Shown: positions 52,391 through 60,277 of the stretch, in pieces | Numbering within the stretch: the stretch's first letter is position 1 | Layout of the letters: each line of letters starts with the position of its first letter | Assembly: GCA_035353175.1 (NCBI GenBank) | Contig: DAOPZC010000015.1 | Coordinates: forward strand, 1-64,000 | Reading direction: 5' to 3' | DNA: 64,000 bases | Source of the DNA: DAOPZC01 sp035353175 | Lineage (GTDB): Bacteria > Verrucomicrobiota > Kiritimatiellia > RFP12 > UBA1067 | The notes under the pieces: model-generated | What the model was told of the DNA's origin: nothing | Databases searched by the model: none | What the model saw: only the letters and a program-made list of their open reading frames with translations | Translations under genes and position numbers: made by a program

Positions 52391-52702
52391 ATGACGTATC
52401 ATCACACGGGGATTCCTGTTTTCGAGAAGATGGAAGGCATGATGTATGTGGAGCCGCTCAAGGTCTGGGTGACCGACGCGGGCGCGAGCCCGTACAAGGT
52501 GGAGTGGCTCTATTTTGAGCCGGACAGCCCGATGGCCGCCGCCATCCAGGGCGACACCCACGTGGCCTACGTGGTCGAAAACATCGCCGAGGCCGTGAAG
52601 GGCAAGAGCGTCTTGTGGCCGGTCTGCGAGCCGATGCCGGGCCTGAAGATCGCGTTCATTTACGATCAAGGGCTGGCGGTCGAGCTGATGCAGTTGGGCT
52701 GA
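52391..52702 (+). CDS. Short VOC/glyoxalase-fold protein
   Basis: 103 residues starting 21 bp after the cupin gene. The vicinal-oxygen-chelate pattern is suggested by HTGIPVFEK at the start (H5), DTHVAYVVENI (H57) and AVELMQLG at the end (E98), which could form the metal-binding triad. It is shorter than the usual 120-130 residues. It may act as an epimerase, isomerase or glyoxalase on a keto-sugar of the operon, which is an inference from position. Confidence 0.6.
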   Translation: MTYHHTGIPVFEKMEGMMYVEPLKVWVTDAGASPYKVEWLYFEPDSPMAAAIQGDTHVAYVVENIAEAVKGKSVLWPVCEPMPGLKIAFIYDQGLAVELMQLG

Positions 52703-52803
52703 GCGATACACTCGAAATGCGGGAGCGCTCATTTTCGCGGGCCGGACGTGCGGCCAGTGACTGGGTCTCCCGCCGATCAACCGAAGAGAAAAGGATTTAT
52801 ATC

Positions 52804-53802
52804 ATGCCGATGAAGAAGTTTATCAATGATCCGGCAAATCTGACCAAGGAGTTGCTGGAAGGACTGACGATGTGTTACAGCGGCAAGGTCAAGCTGGTGA
52901 ACGAGAAGATCGTGGCCCGCGCAGTGCCGAAAGATCAGGGGAAGGTTGCGATCGTCACGCTGGGCGGCGCGGGGCACGAGCCGGCGCTGAGCGGCTTTGT
53001 GGGCGAGGGCATGCTCGACGCGAGCGTGGTCGGCGACATCTTTGCCGCGCCGGGGGCGCCGAAAGTGCTGGAGGCCCTGCGCATGTTCAAGCGCGATGCC
53101 GGCATTCTTTTGGTGACGCTGAACCACGCGGGCGACCGCATGAGCGCGAGCAAGGCGCTGCGCGACGCCCAGAAAGAGGGCATCAAAGTCCGCGAGATCG
53201 TGACGCACGAGGACATCAGCGCGGGGATCGACATCGATCCCGAGGAGAAACGCGGCTTGGCCGGATGCATCCCCCTTTACAAGGTGATCGGCGCGGCGGC
53301 CGAGGCGGGCAAGAGCCTGGACGAGGTCGCGGAGATCGGCGAGCGCTTCAACCAGCAGATGGCGACGCTGGCCGTGGCGATGACCGGCTGCACGCATCCG
53401 CAGAACGGCGGCACGATCGCGGTGCTGCCCGACGACGAGATGGAAATCGGCATGGGCCAGCACGGCGAGGCCGGCGGCGGCCGCACGAAGATCCTCACGG
53501 CGGATGAGACCGCCGCGCGCATGATCGAGCCGCTCGTCAAGGCGACCGGCGTGAAGGCGGGCGACACCGCGCTGCTGATCATCAACGGCGTCGGCGCGAC
53601 CACGCTGATGGAGATGCTGATCGTCTATCGCAAGGCGGCCCAGCTGTTGGCCGCGAAGGGCGTGAAAGTCACTCCCGGCGCGTGCGGCGAATATCTGACC
53701 GTGCAGGAGATGGCCGGTTTCCAGATGATCCTCTGCAAGCTGGACGCGGACCACGCGGAGTATCTGAAGGCGACGGCCCGCACCCCGTATTGGACCGCGT
53801 AG
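52804..53802 (+). CDS. dhaK: Dihydroxyacetone kinase subunit DhaK-like
   Basis: 332 residues from ATG 52804 (AAAGGA upstream); the frame extending left to 52615 is rejected. The substrate-binding subunit signatures are TLGGAGHEPALSGFVG (H58) and MGQHGEAGGGRT (H221, equivalent to the His that binds dihydroxyacetone covalently in E. coli DhaK). The usual NYxGDxxNF segment is replaced by LNHAGDRMSAS (107-117), so the pocket may suit a different ketose. No PTS component DhaM is present, so phosphorylation would be by ATP on DhaL. Confidence 0.9.
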   Translation: MPMKKFINDPANLTKELLEGLTMCYSGKVKLVNEKIVARAVPKDQGKVAIVTLGGAGHEPALSGFVGEGMLDASVVGDIFAAPGAPKVLEALRMFKRDAGILLVTLNHAGDRMSASKALRDAQKEGIKVREIVTHEDISAGIDIDPEEKRGLAGCIPLYKVIGAAAEAGKSLDEVAEIGERFNQQMATLAVAMTGCTHPQNGGTIAVLPDDEMEIGMGQHGEAGGGRTKILTADETAARMIEPLVKATGVKAGDTALLIINGVGATTLMEMLIVYRKAAQLLAAKGVKVTPGACGEYLTVQEMAGFQMILCKLDADHAEYLKATARTPYWTA

Positions 53803-53812
53803 CGCAGTGATC

Positions 53813-53887
53813 ATTTAGGAGTTAGGATTTAGGAGTTGGAATGCGTTCCTCTCAGACTCCTAAATCCTCCTTCCTGGATCCTAAATC
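53813..53887. repeat. Imperfect inverted repeat of TTTAGGA-type units
   Basis: The left arm carries ATTTAGGA and AGGATTTAGGAGT (53813-53836). The right arm (to 53887) carries their reverse complements ACTCCTAAATCCT and TCCTAAAT in reverse order, giving stems of 13 and 8 bp around internal loops. The left arm is itself a near-tandem repeat of TTTAGGAGT. It fills the gap between dhaK and dhaL, and is much more AT-rich than its neighbours. Confidence 0.7.
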
Positions 53888-53900
53888 CCAAGAGGTGCTT

Positions 53901-54512
53901 GTGCTGACGATTCAGAACTTCAAGACGATGATCGCCGCGGCCGGCGACGATATCCGCGCGGGCGAAAAAAAATTCTCCGAGCTGGATGCCGCTGCGGGCG
54001 GCGACGGCGATCATGGGACCGCGATCGTGACGGCTTTCAACGCGATGGCCAAAGCCGACGGCGCGGATTTCAAGAGCTATCTCAAGGCCTTGAGCGACGC
54101 TCTTCAGAACGAGGCGTGCGGCTCGACCAGCACGCTTTACGGCTCGTGGCTGCAGGGCATGAGCGATACGGCTCCGGAGGGCGCGGCGGAACTCGACGCG
54201 GCGACGCTCGCCAAGGTCTTCAACGGAGGCCTCGAAGAACTCGGCTTCGTCACGCGCGCCCGCGTGGGCGACAAAACATTGATGGATGCGCTCATGCCCG
54301 CGACGGAGGCGCTGTCGTCGGCGCAGGCGGACGGCGTCGCCGCGATGTTCGGCAAGGCCGCCGATGCGGCTAAGAAGGGCGCGGAGGCCACCTGTGCAAT
54401 GCGCGCCAAGTTCGGTCGCGCGAAGAACCTCGGCGACCGTTCGATCGGCCCGTGTGACGCGGGTGCCGCCTCCATGGCGTGCATCTTCGCCGCATTTGCG
54501 AAGTCGGTGTAG
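53901..54512 (+). CDS. dhaL: Dihydroxyacetone kinase subunit DhaL-like
   Basis: 203 residues from GTG 53901, which has AAGAGG upstream; the 20 residues before it in the open frame are encoded by the inverted repeat and lack a ribosome site. The nucleotide and Mg site is ELDAAAGGDGDHGT (Asp at 29, 35, 37), followed by NEACGSTSTLYGSW near 72 and GPCDAGAASM near 184. DhaL carries ADP/ATP and phosphorylates the substrate held on DhaK. It is 23 bp from lsrF. Confidence 0.88.
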   Translation: MLTIQNFKTMIAAAGDDIRAGEKKFSELDAAAGGDGDHGTAIVTAFNAMAKADGADFKSYLKALSDALQNEACGSTSTLYGSWLQGMSDTAPEGAAELDAATLAKVFNGGLEELGFVTRARVGDKTLMDALMPATEALSSAQADGVAAMFGKAADAAKKGAEATCAMRAKFGRAKNLGDRSIGPCDAGAASMACIFAAFAKSV

Positions 54513-54535
54513 GAAAGGGAATAAGGAGTTTTATC

Positions 54536-55405
54536 ATGGCTGATTTGGATGACATTCGCGATGGCAAGAACTACGGCATCGGCGAAGCGCAGAAGTGTGA
54601 GGGATTTTTTCTCAAGGGCTCGGGCAATCTCGACTGGGGCATGAAGGACCGTCTCAGCCGCATTTTCAACCCGGCGACGGGCAAGAGCGTGATGCTGGCG
54701 TTCGACCACGGTTTCATCATGGGGCCGACCTCGGGCGTCGAGCGTATCGATCTGGGCATTTTGCCGCTGATCGAATTTGCGGATTGCCTGATGTGCGCCC
54801 GCGGCGTGCTGCGCTCGCTGGTGCCGCCGAGCAGCCGCAAGCCGGTCTGCCTGCGCTCCGATGCGGGCACCTCGATCCTGACCGAGCTCAACAACAACGT
54901 CGTCATCGACGTCCAGGACGCGGTGAAGCTGAACGCGTCGGCGATGGCGGTGATGGTGGCGATCGGCGACCACAAGTACGAGGCGCAGACCGTGGCGAAC
55001 CTCTATCAGGCGGTGGATGCCGGGCAGGCGTACGGCATTCCTGTCATGGGCGTGACCGCGGTTGGCAAGGACATGGTGCGCGATGCGCGCTACTTCGGCC
55101 TGGCTTCGCGGATCTGCGCGGAGAACGGCGCGAACATCGTCAAGACCTACTATACCGAAGGGTTCGAAAAGGTCGTGTCGTGCTGCCCCGTGCCGATCGT
55201 GATCGCGGGCGGCAAGAAGCTGCCGGAGCTGGAAGCGCTGGAACTGGCCTACAGGGCGATCCAGAGCGGCGCTGCGGGCGTCGACATGGGGCGCAACGTC
55301 TTCCAGTCGGAGAAGCCCACGGCGATGATTCAGGCGGTCTCGGCGGTTGTCCACAAGGGCATGAAGCCGGCCGAGGCTTTCCAGATGTTCAACGATCTGC
55401 AGTAG
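54536..55405 (+). CDS. lsrF: LsrF-type 3-hydroxy-5-phosphonooxypentane-2,4-dione thiolase / class I aldolase
   Basis: 289 residues from ATG 54536 (AAGGAG upstream). Similarity to E. coli LsrF is evident along the whole length: MADLDDIRDGKNYG at the start, RLSRIFNPATGKSVMLAFDH near 39-58, GVGKDMVRD-like AVGKDMVRDARYF near 175 and NIVKTYYTEG with K203 at the same position as the LsrF lysine. LsrF transfers an acetyl group from phosphorylated AI-2 product to CoA, yielding dihydroxyacetone phosphate. None of lsrK, lsrG, lsrR or the Lsr transporter genes is here, so the real substrate is probably a related phospho-keto-sugar. Confidence 0.88.
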   Translation: MADLDDIRDGKNYGIGEAQKCEGFFLKGSGNLDWGMKDRLSRIFNPATGKSVMLAFDHGFIMGPTSGVERIDLGILPLIEFADCLMCARGVLRSLVPPSSRKPVCLRSDAGTSILTELNNNVVIDVQDAVKLNASAMAVMVAIGDHKYEAQTVANLYQAVDAGQAYGIPVMGVTAVGKDMVRDARYFGLASRICAENGANIVKTYYTEGFEKVVSCCPVPIVIAGGKKLPELEALELAYRAIQSGAAGVDMGRNVFQSEKPTAMIQAVSAVVHKGMKPAEAFQMFNDLQ

Positions 55406-55441
55406 GCGGATCGGCCTCTGCCCGCAGAGGGAACACAACGG

Positions 55442-55477
55442 GGAGGGCTCCGCGGTCACGCGGAGCCCTCCTGTTTT
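55442..55477 (+). terminator. Strong terminator closing the dhaK-dhaL-lsrF operon
   Basis: GGAGGGCTCCGCG (55442-55454) pairs perfectly with CGCGGAGCCCTCC (55459-55471) around a 4-nt loop, followed by TGTTTTAG. It lies 37 bp past lsrF and overlaps the stop codon of the convergent acetyltransferase gene. Confidence 0.88.
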
Positions 55478-55922
55478 AGATGACGATCCGATACGGGGTC
55501 ATGTGAGAGAGAACAAAACCGTGGCGTGTGTAGAAACGTTGCGCGCCCGCGTTGATGTTGTCCGTCAGCAGAGTGATGCGCCGGTAGCCGCCGCCCCGCG
55601 CAAATTCGACGGCGTGTTCCAGCAGGGCTGAACCGTAACCCCGATTGCGGAATCCGGACCGTATGATCAGGTCTTCGAGCAAAAGGACATCCCCTCCGCA
55701 GACGGTGCTGACGAGGAATTGGACGCTGACCATTCCGAGAAGCTCGGAGCCGTTGCGGAGCACAAAGACCCGACCGCGCTGGGGGTTGCCGACCAACAGG
55801 TTGAGCGCGCTCCTTTGCTTCGCGAGATCAGGCATGAATTCCGTCTCGATGGTGAAAAGTAAACCGAGCAAATCGCACAGTTGCGGAATGTCAGAATGGG
55901 TTGCGTCGTCGAGCGAGATCAT
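55476..55922 (-). CDS. GNAT family N-acetyltransferase
   Basis: 148 residues, the usual GNAT length. The acetyl-CoA loop is RSGFRNRGYGSALLEHAV (about 90-107), preceded by the strand VLLLEDLIIR and followed by RFYTRHGFVLSHM near the C-terminus. GGGAGGAAACC precedes the ATG. It lies 12 bp after the NifA-like gene, so it is probably co-transcribed with it. Substrate unknown. Confidence 0.88.
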   Translation of the reverse strand: MISLDDATHSDIPQLCDLLGLLFTIETEFMPDLAKQRSALNLLVGNPQRGRVFVLRNGSELLGMVSVQFLVSTVCGGDVLLLEDLIIRSGFRNRGYGSALLEHAVEFARGGGYRRITLLTDNINAGAQRFYTRHGFVLSHMTPYRIVI

Positions 55923-55934
55923 GGTTTCCTCCCG

Positions 55935-57554
55935 TCAGGTGGTACGGCTCTCGTGTTTAGCGAATGATTGAGGTGTCAGTTGCGCGGCAGCCTTTTTTGA
56001 AAACCGGCGCGGATCGATGCGGAATTTCTTTAGCTTGTAGCGCACCATGCGCGATGTGATGCCGATCTCCCGCGCGACCGCGCACACGTTGCCGTTTTTT
56101 TTCTTGAGCGCATCCAGCAGCACGGCCGATTCCATCTGGTGGATGCGGCTTTTTAGCGTGGTGTCATTGTCGCCGGGACTGCAGGCCGGCTGGTTGGCCC
56201 TGACGGATTGCGGCAGGTGCTCCGGCAGCAGGAGCGAGCCGGAGCAGAGCAGGACCGCATACTCGATGCAGTTCTCCAGCTCGCGCACGTTTCCGGGCCA
56301 GGCGTAACGGACGAGTTCCCGCATGGTCTCGCCGGCAATCGGGGGCCGCGTTTTCGTCATCAGGTTCGCGTACTTCTGAACGAAGTGGTTGGCGAGCACG
56401 GGGATGTCACCTGGGCGGTCGCGCAGCGGCGGGATTGGGATGGGAAAGACGTTGATGCGGTAATAGAGATCGGCTCTGAACGTGCCGTTACGCATGGCCT
56501 CTTCAAGGTTGCGGTTCGTGGCGGCGATGACGCGCACGTCGGCCTTGATCGTCTCGTTGCCGCCGACGCGTTCGAATTCGCACTCCTGCAGCACGCGCAG
56601 CAGTTTAGCCTGCATGGCCGCGGAGATCTCCCCGATCTCGTCGAGAAAGACCGTGCCGCCCTGGGCTTCTTCGATCCGGCCGATTCGGCGCGCGACGGCT
56701 CCGGTGAACGCGCCCTTCTCATGGCCGAACAGCTCGCTTTCGAAAAGATTTTCGTTGAGCGCCGCGCAGTTGATGCGCACGAACGGCTTGCAGGCCCGGG
56801 TGCTGTTGTAGTGGATGGCCGAAGCGACCAGTTCCTTGCCGGTGCCGGATTCGCCGCGGATCAAGACGGTCGCCTGCGTCGGCGCGACTTGCTGAACGCG
56901 CATCTGCACGTGGCGGATGGCGTCAGAGTTGCCGGCCATCTTGCGTTGCTGCGCCTGCATGCTCACCACCGAACGGAGTCGCGCGTTCTCGCGCTCGAGC
57001 GCTTCGCGCTCCTGTTTGAGCTGGCACCGGTACTGCACGTCATGCGCGATGAGGCGCGCGACAATGCCGAGAAAGTCTTTGAGCTCGTTGAGGTGGCTGA
57101 CTTCGCGCAGGCCTGGATCGTCCACTGAAAGCACGCCGATCGTTTCCGACGCCAGACGGATGGGCACGCAGACGAACCCCAGTGTTTTACGCCATTCGGG
57201 GGATCGCTGAAAGATGCGCGACTGGAACTCCGGCTCGTCGGCGATGCGGTTCAGGACAACGGGCTCGCCGGTCGTCAGCACCTTGCCGACGATGCCTTCG
57301 CCACGGTGATAAACGGCGGAGAGTTGCGCGGGCTCATTCATCCCGTGTGCGGCCCCCACGATCAGCCGCTCGTGATCGCAGTCGACCAACAGGATCGTGC
57401 CGCGCACGAGGCCGAGGTTCGTCTCCAAAAGACGCAATGTCCGTTGGAGCAACTCGTCTTGGCCGGTGAAGTGCACCATCAATTCACAGAGTTTTCGAAG
57501 AACCATCATCTCGATGGTCCTGTCGCAGCCGTCAGCCATGTGGTCACAGTGCAT
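55935..57554 (-). CDS. nifA: NifA-like sigma54-dependent transcriptional activator (GAF-AAA+-Fis HTH)
   Basis: 539 residues. A GAF domain (about 17-165), a linker helix (170-200), the AAA+ core and a C-terminal Fis-type HTH are present. Walker A is GESGTGKE (234-241), the sigma54-contact loop GAFTGA is intact (281-286) and Walker B is TVFLDEIGE (301-309). The HTH (NVCAVAREIGITSRMVRYKL near 490-509) and overall layout resemble NifA/AnfA. The redox Cys motif of oxygen-sensitive NifA is not seen between AAA+ and HTH. Adjacency to nifV and modBC supports a nitrogen-fixation role, but other sigma54 activators share this layout. Confidence 0.8.
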   Translation of the reverse strand: MHCDHMADGCDRTIEMMVLRKLCELMVHFTGQDELLQRTLRLLETNLGLVRGTILLVDCDHERLIVGAAHGMNEPAQLSAVYHRGEGIVGKVLTTGEPVVLNRIADEPEFQSRIFQRSPEWRKTLGFVCVPIRLASETIGVLSVDDPGLREVSHLNELKDFLGIVARLIAHDVQYRCQLKQEREALERENARLRSVVSMQAQQRKMAGNSDAIRHVQMRVQQVAPTQATVLIRGESGTGKELVASAIHYNSTRACKPFVRINCAALNENLFESELFGHEKGAFTGAVARRIGRIEEAQGGTVFLDEIGEISAAMQAKLLRVLQECEFERVGGNETIKADVRVIAATNRNLEEAMRNGTFRADLYYRINVFPIPIPPLRDRPGDIPVLANHFVQKYANLMTKTRPPIAGETMRELVRYAWPGNVRELENCIEYAVLLCSGSLLLPEHLPQSVRANQPACSPGDNDTTLKSRIHQMESAVLLDALKKKNGNVCAVAREIGITSRMVRYKLKKFRIDPRRFSKKAAAQLTPQSFAKHESRTT

Positions 57555-57774
57555 AATCGTTTACCTGCCGTCTGAAAAGCAGGTCTTATGCCATGGAGGC
57601 CATTCTCTTGAAGGAGCCACATTTCAACGACATAAACGCAATGTTCATCGTAACGATTGAAGTACATATGGCACATGACGACATTCTTGTCTGTATTTGA
57701 AAAGAGAAACAAACAGGAAGAAGTCGCCCTTCAGGACACGACAATCCTTTCACTGTCGACAGAAGTGTCCGTAA
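57555..57774. other. Gene-free stretch upstream of the NifA-like gene
   Basis: 220 bp with lower GC than its flanks and no convincing coding frame. I looked for NifA sites (TGT-N10-ACA) and -24/-12 boxes; TGGCAC at 57669-57674 has no matching -12 GC, so none is claimed. The promoter of the NifA-like gene must lie here but could not be placed. Confidence 0.4.
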
Positions 57775-58014
57775 ACGGGCGCACGGCTCCTCAATCGCTA
57801 TGAACGCGAACACGTTACGAAGATCGGCGGGCCGCCGGAGCGCGCCGAAGTGACAATCCTTTCCGATCCCGCCGGCGATACGGAAAACCGCCTTACAAGG
57901 AGCCGCGAAGAATTCGGCCTAGACGTTAACACGCTGCGTGAGAGCGGGTTGTGGAATTCAAGAACGCACTCCCGCATACGGCGTAAACCGCATTGGCATG
58001 TTTCCTGTTTATAG
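57775..58014 (+). pseudogene. Open coding-like fragment without a start, unidentified
   Basis: An 80-codon frame between two stops (TAA at 57772, TAG at 58012) has a natural-looking composition, e.g. RLLNRYEREHVTKIGGPPER and EVTILSDPAGDTENRLTR, but no ATG and no Shine-Dalgarno. It may be the remnant of a decayed gene, or chance. The next fragment (58024-58227) continues in the same frame, but looks like a different protein. Confidence 0.35.
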
Positions 58015-58023
58015 GACAGGCAC

Positions 58024-58227
58024 TTGCGGCCCATGAACGGGACGGACGACACGTATAAGGGTTACCTCACCTATGCGCGCTACGAGGCGCCGTTGCTGAA
58101 AGGGTTCTTCGGCAAGCGCAGCGAGTTGAACCACGCCGTCCAGCTCGAGGTCTTCGAGCCGGGCGACTACTACGAGACCGACGAGACCGCCGTGTTCCTG
58201 CGCTGGGAGGTGAACGCGAAATTCTGA
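58024..58227 (+). pseudogene. C-terminal remnant of an outer-membrane beta-barrel protein
   Basis: 67 codons encode KGYLTYARYEAPLLKGFFGK, then HAVQLEVFEPGDYYETDETA, and end VFLRWEVNAKF. Alternating hydrophobic strands and a terminal Phe are typical of the last strands of a porin or alginate-export-type barrel. There is no signal peptide or N-terminal barrel, and only a TTG could serve as start, so it looks like a truncated gene left by a deletion next to the nif/mod genes. Confidence 0.55.
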
Positions 58228-58312
58228 GGTGGACGGCAGGACTGGGACTCGCCCGCCTGTTGACGGTGCGGCACAGGAGGGCGAGCGCCCTGCGAGCGGA
58301 GAAAGGGAAATC

Positions 58313-59479
58313 ATGATCGACGCGACAAACAAACTGAGCTTCAGCGACACGACGTTGCGCGACGGCGAGCAGGCGCCGGGCGTGGTGTTCTCACTGGCCG
58401 ACAAGCTGCGCATCGCCGCGGCGCTCGACGCGCTGGGCGTGGATGAGGCCGAGGTCGGCTCCGCGGCGATGGGCGCCGAAGAGCTGGCCGGTCTTCGCGT
58501 CCTGGCGTCGCAGGGGTACCGCATGAGGCTCTCGTGCTGGTGCCGATCCTTGGAGGAGGACGTCTATTACGCGGTCAAGGCCGGGATCGGCACGGTCAAC
58601 GTGTCGTTTCCCGTCTCGGACCTTCTGCTGGCGTCGATGGACCGCTGCAGGGACTGGGTGTTTCACCATCTCGACAGCATGCTCGGCTTTGCGGCGCAGA
58701 CCGGCTGTCGCTACTCGGTGGGCTTGCAGGATGCCGGGCGCGCCGATCCCGCGTTTCTGGACCGCGTCGTGCGGCAGGTTGCGGAGCTGCGCGCGTTCCG
58801 AGTGCGCATCTCGGATACGGTGGGCATCCTCAACCCGTTCACCGCGGCCGCGCTGATTGCCCGCGTGAAGTCGGCTGCGCCCGGCTTGGGCGTTTCATTC
58901 CACGCGCACAACGATCTCGGCATGGCGGTGGCGAACACGCTGGCGGCGGCGCAGGCGGGGGCCGACACGCTGGACTGCACGGTGAACGGATTGGGCGAGC
59001 GCGCGGGCAACTGTCCGCTCGAAGAGCTGCTTTTCGCGCTCGCGTACTCCGCCGGCGTTCCGCTGGCGTGGTCCCCTGAAAAGCTGATGGCGCTGTGCGA
59101 GCTGACGGCCGAGGCGTCGGGGCGGCCGGTGCCGCTCGCGAAACCCGTTACCGGCGCGATGGCTCTACGGCACGAGTCGGGCATTCACGTGCGCAGCCTG
59201 CTGAAAGACCCGCTCGCGTACGCGGCCTATCCGCCGTCGGCCATCGGCCGCACGGACCACGCGTTTGCTTTGGGCAAGCACTCGGGGGCGGCGGGCGTCA
59301 AGGCGTTCTTTGCGGCGCACGGCATTGTTTTGAGCTTCGACGAGGTCCGGCGCTTGACCGAGGCCGTTCGCCAGGAGGCGCGCCGGCTGAAGCGCGATCT
59401 AGATGATCACGAGGTGCTCGAGCTGCACCGGCCGGTGTTCGAGGCGAGCTTCGGCGGACAGGCGACAAAGGTGGTGTGA
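58313..59479 (+). CDS. nifV: Homocitrate synthase
   Basis: 388 residues from ATG 58313 (GAAAGGGAAA upstream); the frame extending left is rejected. The DRE-TIM motif FSDTTLRDGEQAPGVVFS (about 10-27) has the APGVVF form typical of NifV rather than the SPG form of LeuA. SFHAHNDLGMAVANT near 196 holds the metal-binding HxH-type pair, and GLGERAGNCPLEE near 229 is conserved. The C-terminal regulatory domain of LeuA is absent. It condenses acetyl-CoA and 2-oxoglutarate to homocitrate for the FeMo cofactor. It is 3 bp from modB. Confidence 0.88.
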   Translation: MIDATNKLSFSDTTLRDGEQAPGVVFSLADKLRIAAALDALGVDEAEVGSAAMGAEELAGLRVLASQGYRMRLSCWCRSLEEDVYYAVKAGIGTVNVSFPVSDLLLASMDRCRDWVFHHLDSMLGFAAQTGCRYSVGLQDAGRADPAFLDRVVRQVAELRAFRVRISDTVGILNPFTAAALIARVKSAAPGLGVSFHAHNDLGMAVANTLAAAQAGADTLDCTVNGLGERAGNCPLEELLFALAYSAGVPLAWSPEKLMALCELTAEASGRPVPLAKPVTGAMALRHESGIHVRSLLKDPLAYAAYPPSAIGRTDHAFALGKHSGAAGVKAFFAAHGIVLSFDEVRRLTEAVRQEARRLKRDLDDHEVLELHRPVFEASFGGQATKVV

Positions 59480-59482
59480 CGC

Positions 59483-60277
59483 ATGGCAAAAGCGTTCAGA
59501 GTTCTCTGCGTGGGGTTGACGGCGCTGCTGGCGCTGTTTGTCGCCGGCACGCTGGGCCATGTGTTCGTCGTGTCGCCGACGGTCCTGGGCCGGGCTTTGA
59601 CGGACGGCTCGCTACTTCCGGTTCTGGGGGTCAGCCTTCAGACGTCGCTGTGCGCGGCGCTGCTGGCGATGGGGCTGGGGACGCCGGTGGCCTATGTGCT
59701 GGCGCGCCGGGAGTTCCGCGGCAAGACCGCGCTGGAGACGCTGCTGGATCTGCCGGTGGCGCTGCCGCCGATGGTCGCCGGGCTGGCGCTGCTGCTGCTC
59801 GTCTCGCCCGCCGCGCCGCTGGGGGGCTTGCTGGGGCGGGCCGGCGTCGGCCTGATCTTCACGAAAGCCGGCATCGTGCTGGCGCAGTTCTTCGTGGCCC
59901 TCCCGTTCTATATCCGGGCGGTGCGCTCGGCGATCACGGCCATCCCGCCCTCGATTCCGGCGGCCGCGGCGCTGCTGCGCGCGAGCGAAGGATACACGTT
60001 CTTCCATGTGATTTTGCCCCTGAGCCGCGACGGCCTGATCAGCGGGTTCGTGATGTGCTGGGCGCGGGCGCTGGGCGAGTTCGGCGCGACGGCCATGGTG
60101 GCGGGCTGCATCCCGGGGGTCACAGAAACGCTGCCCGTGGCGATCTACACGCGCGCCACCGCCGGCGACCTGGCGTCCGCCGGAGCCGCGGCGTTCTGCC
60201 TGTCGGCGCTCTCTTTCCTGGCGCTGACCGCCCTGCGGCTGGCGTTCCGGCCGGAAGCGGCGAGGAGGCTGGCATGA
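59483..60277 (+). CDS. modB: Molybdate ABC transporter permease
   Basis: 264 residues with about six membrane helices. The permease signature is intact near 195-220: LISGFVMCWARALGEFGATA, with the EAA-type Gly-Glu-Phe-Gly. LPVALPPMVAGLALLLL near 91-107 is also typical of ModB and the related CysT/W. Adjacency to nifV makes molybdate (or tungstate) the likely cargo. It overlaps the ATPase gene by ATGA. A ModA binding protein is not found beside it. Confidence 0.85.
   Translation: MAKAFRVLCVGLTALLALFVAGTLGHVFVVSPTVLGRALTDGSLLPVLGVSLQTSLCAALLAMGLGTPVAYVLARREFRGKTALETLLDLPVALPPMVAGLALLLLVSPAAPLGGLLGRAGVGLIFTKAGIVLAQFFVALPFYIRAVRSAITAIPPSIPAAAALLRASEGYTFFHVILPLSRDGLISGFVMCWARALGEFGATAMVAGCIPGVTETLPVAIYTRATAGDLASAGAAAFCLSALSFLALTALRLAFRPEAARRLA

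Noticed and set aside
57994..58009. TGGCAT-N-TGTT as a sigma54 promoter upstream of nifV
   Set aside because: The -12 element has GT instead of GC, and no TGT-N10-ACA site was found upstream; too weak to call.
57798..58052. 84-codon minus-strand frame in the nifA-nifV gap
   Set aside because: No ribosome site and no protein-like pattern; Ser/Arg-rich antisense composition.
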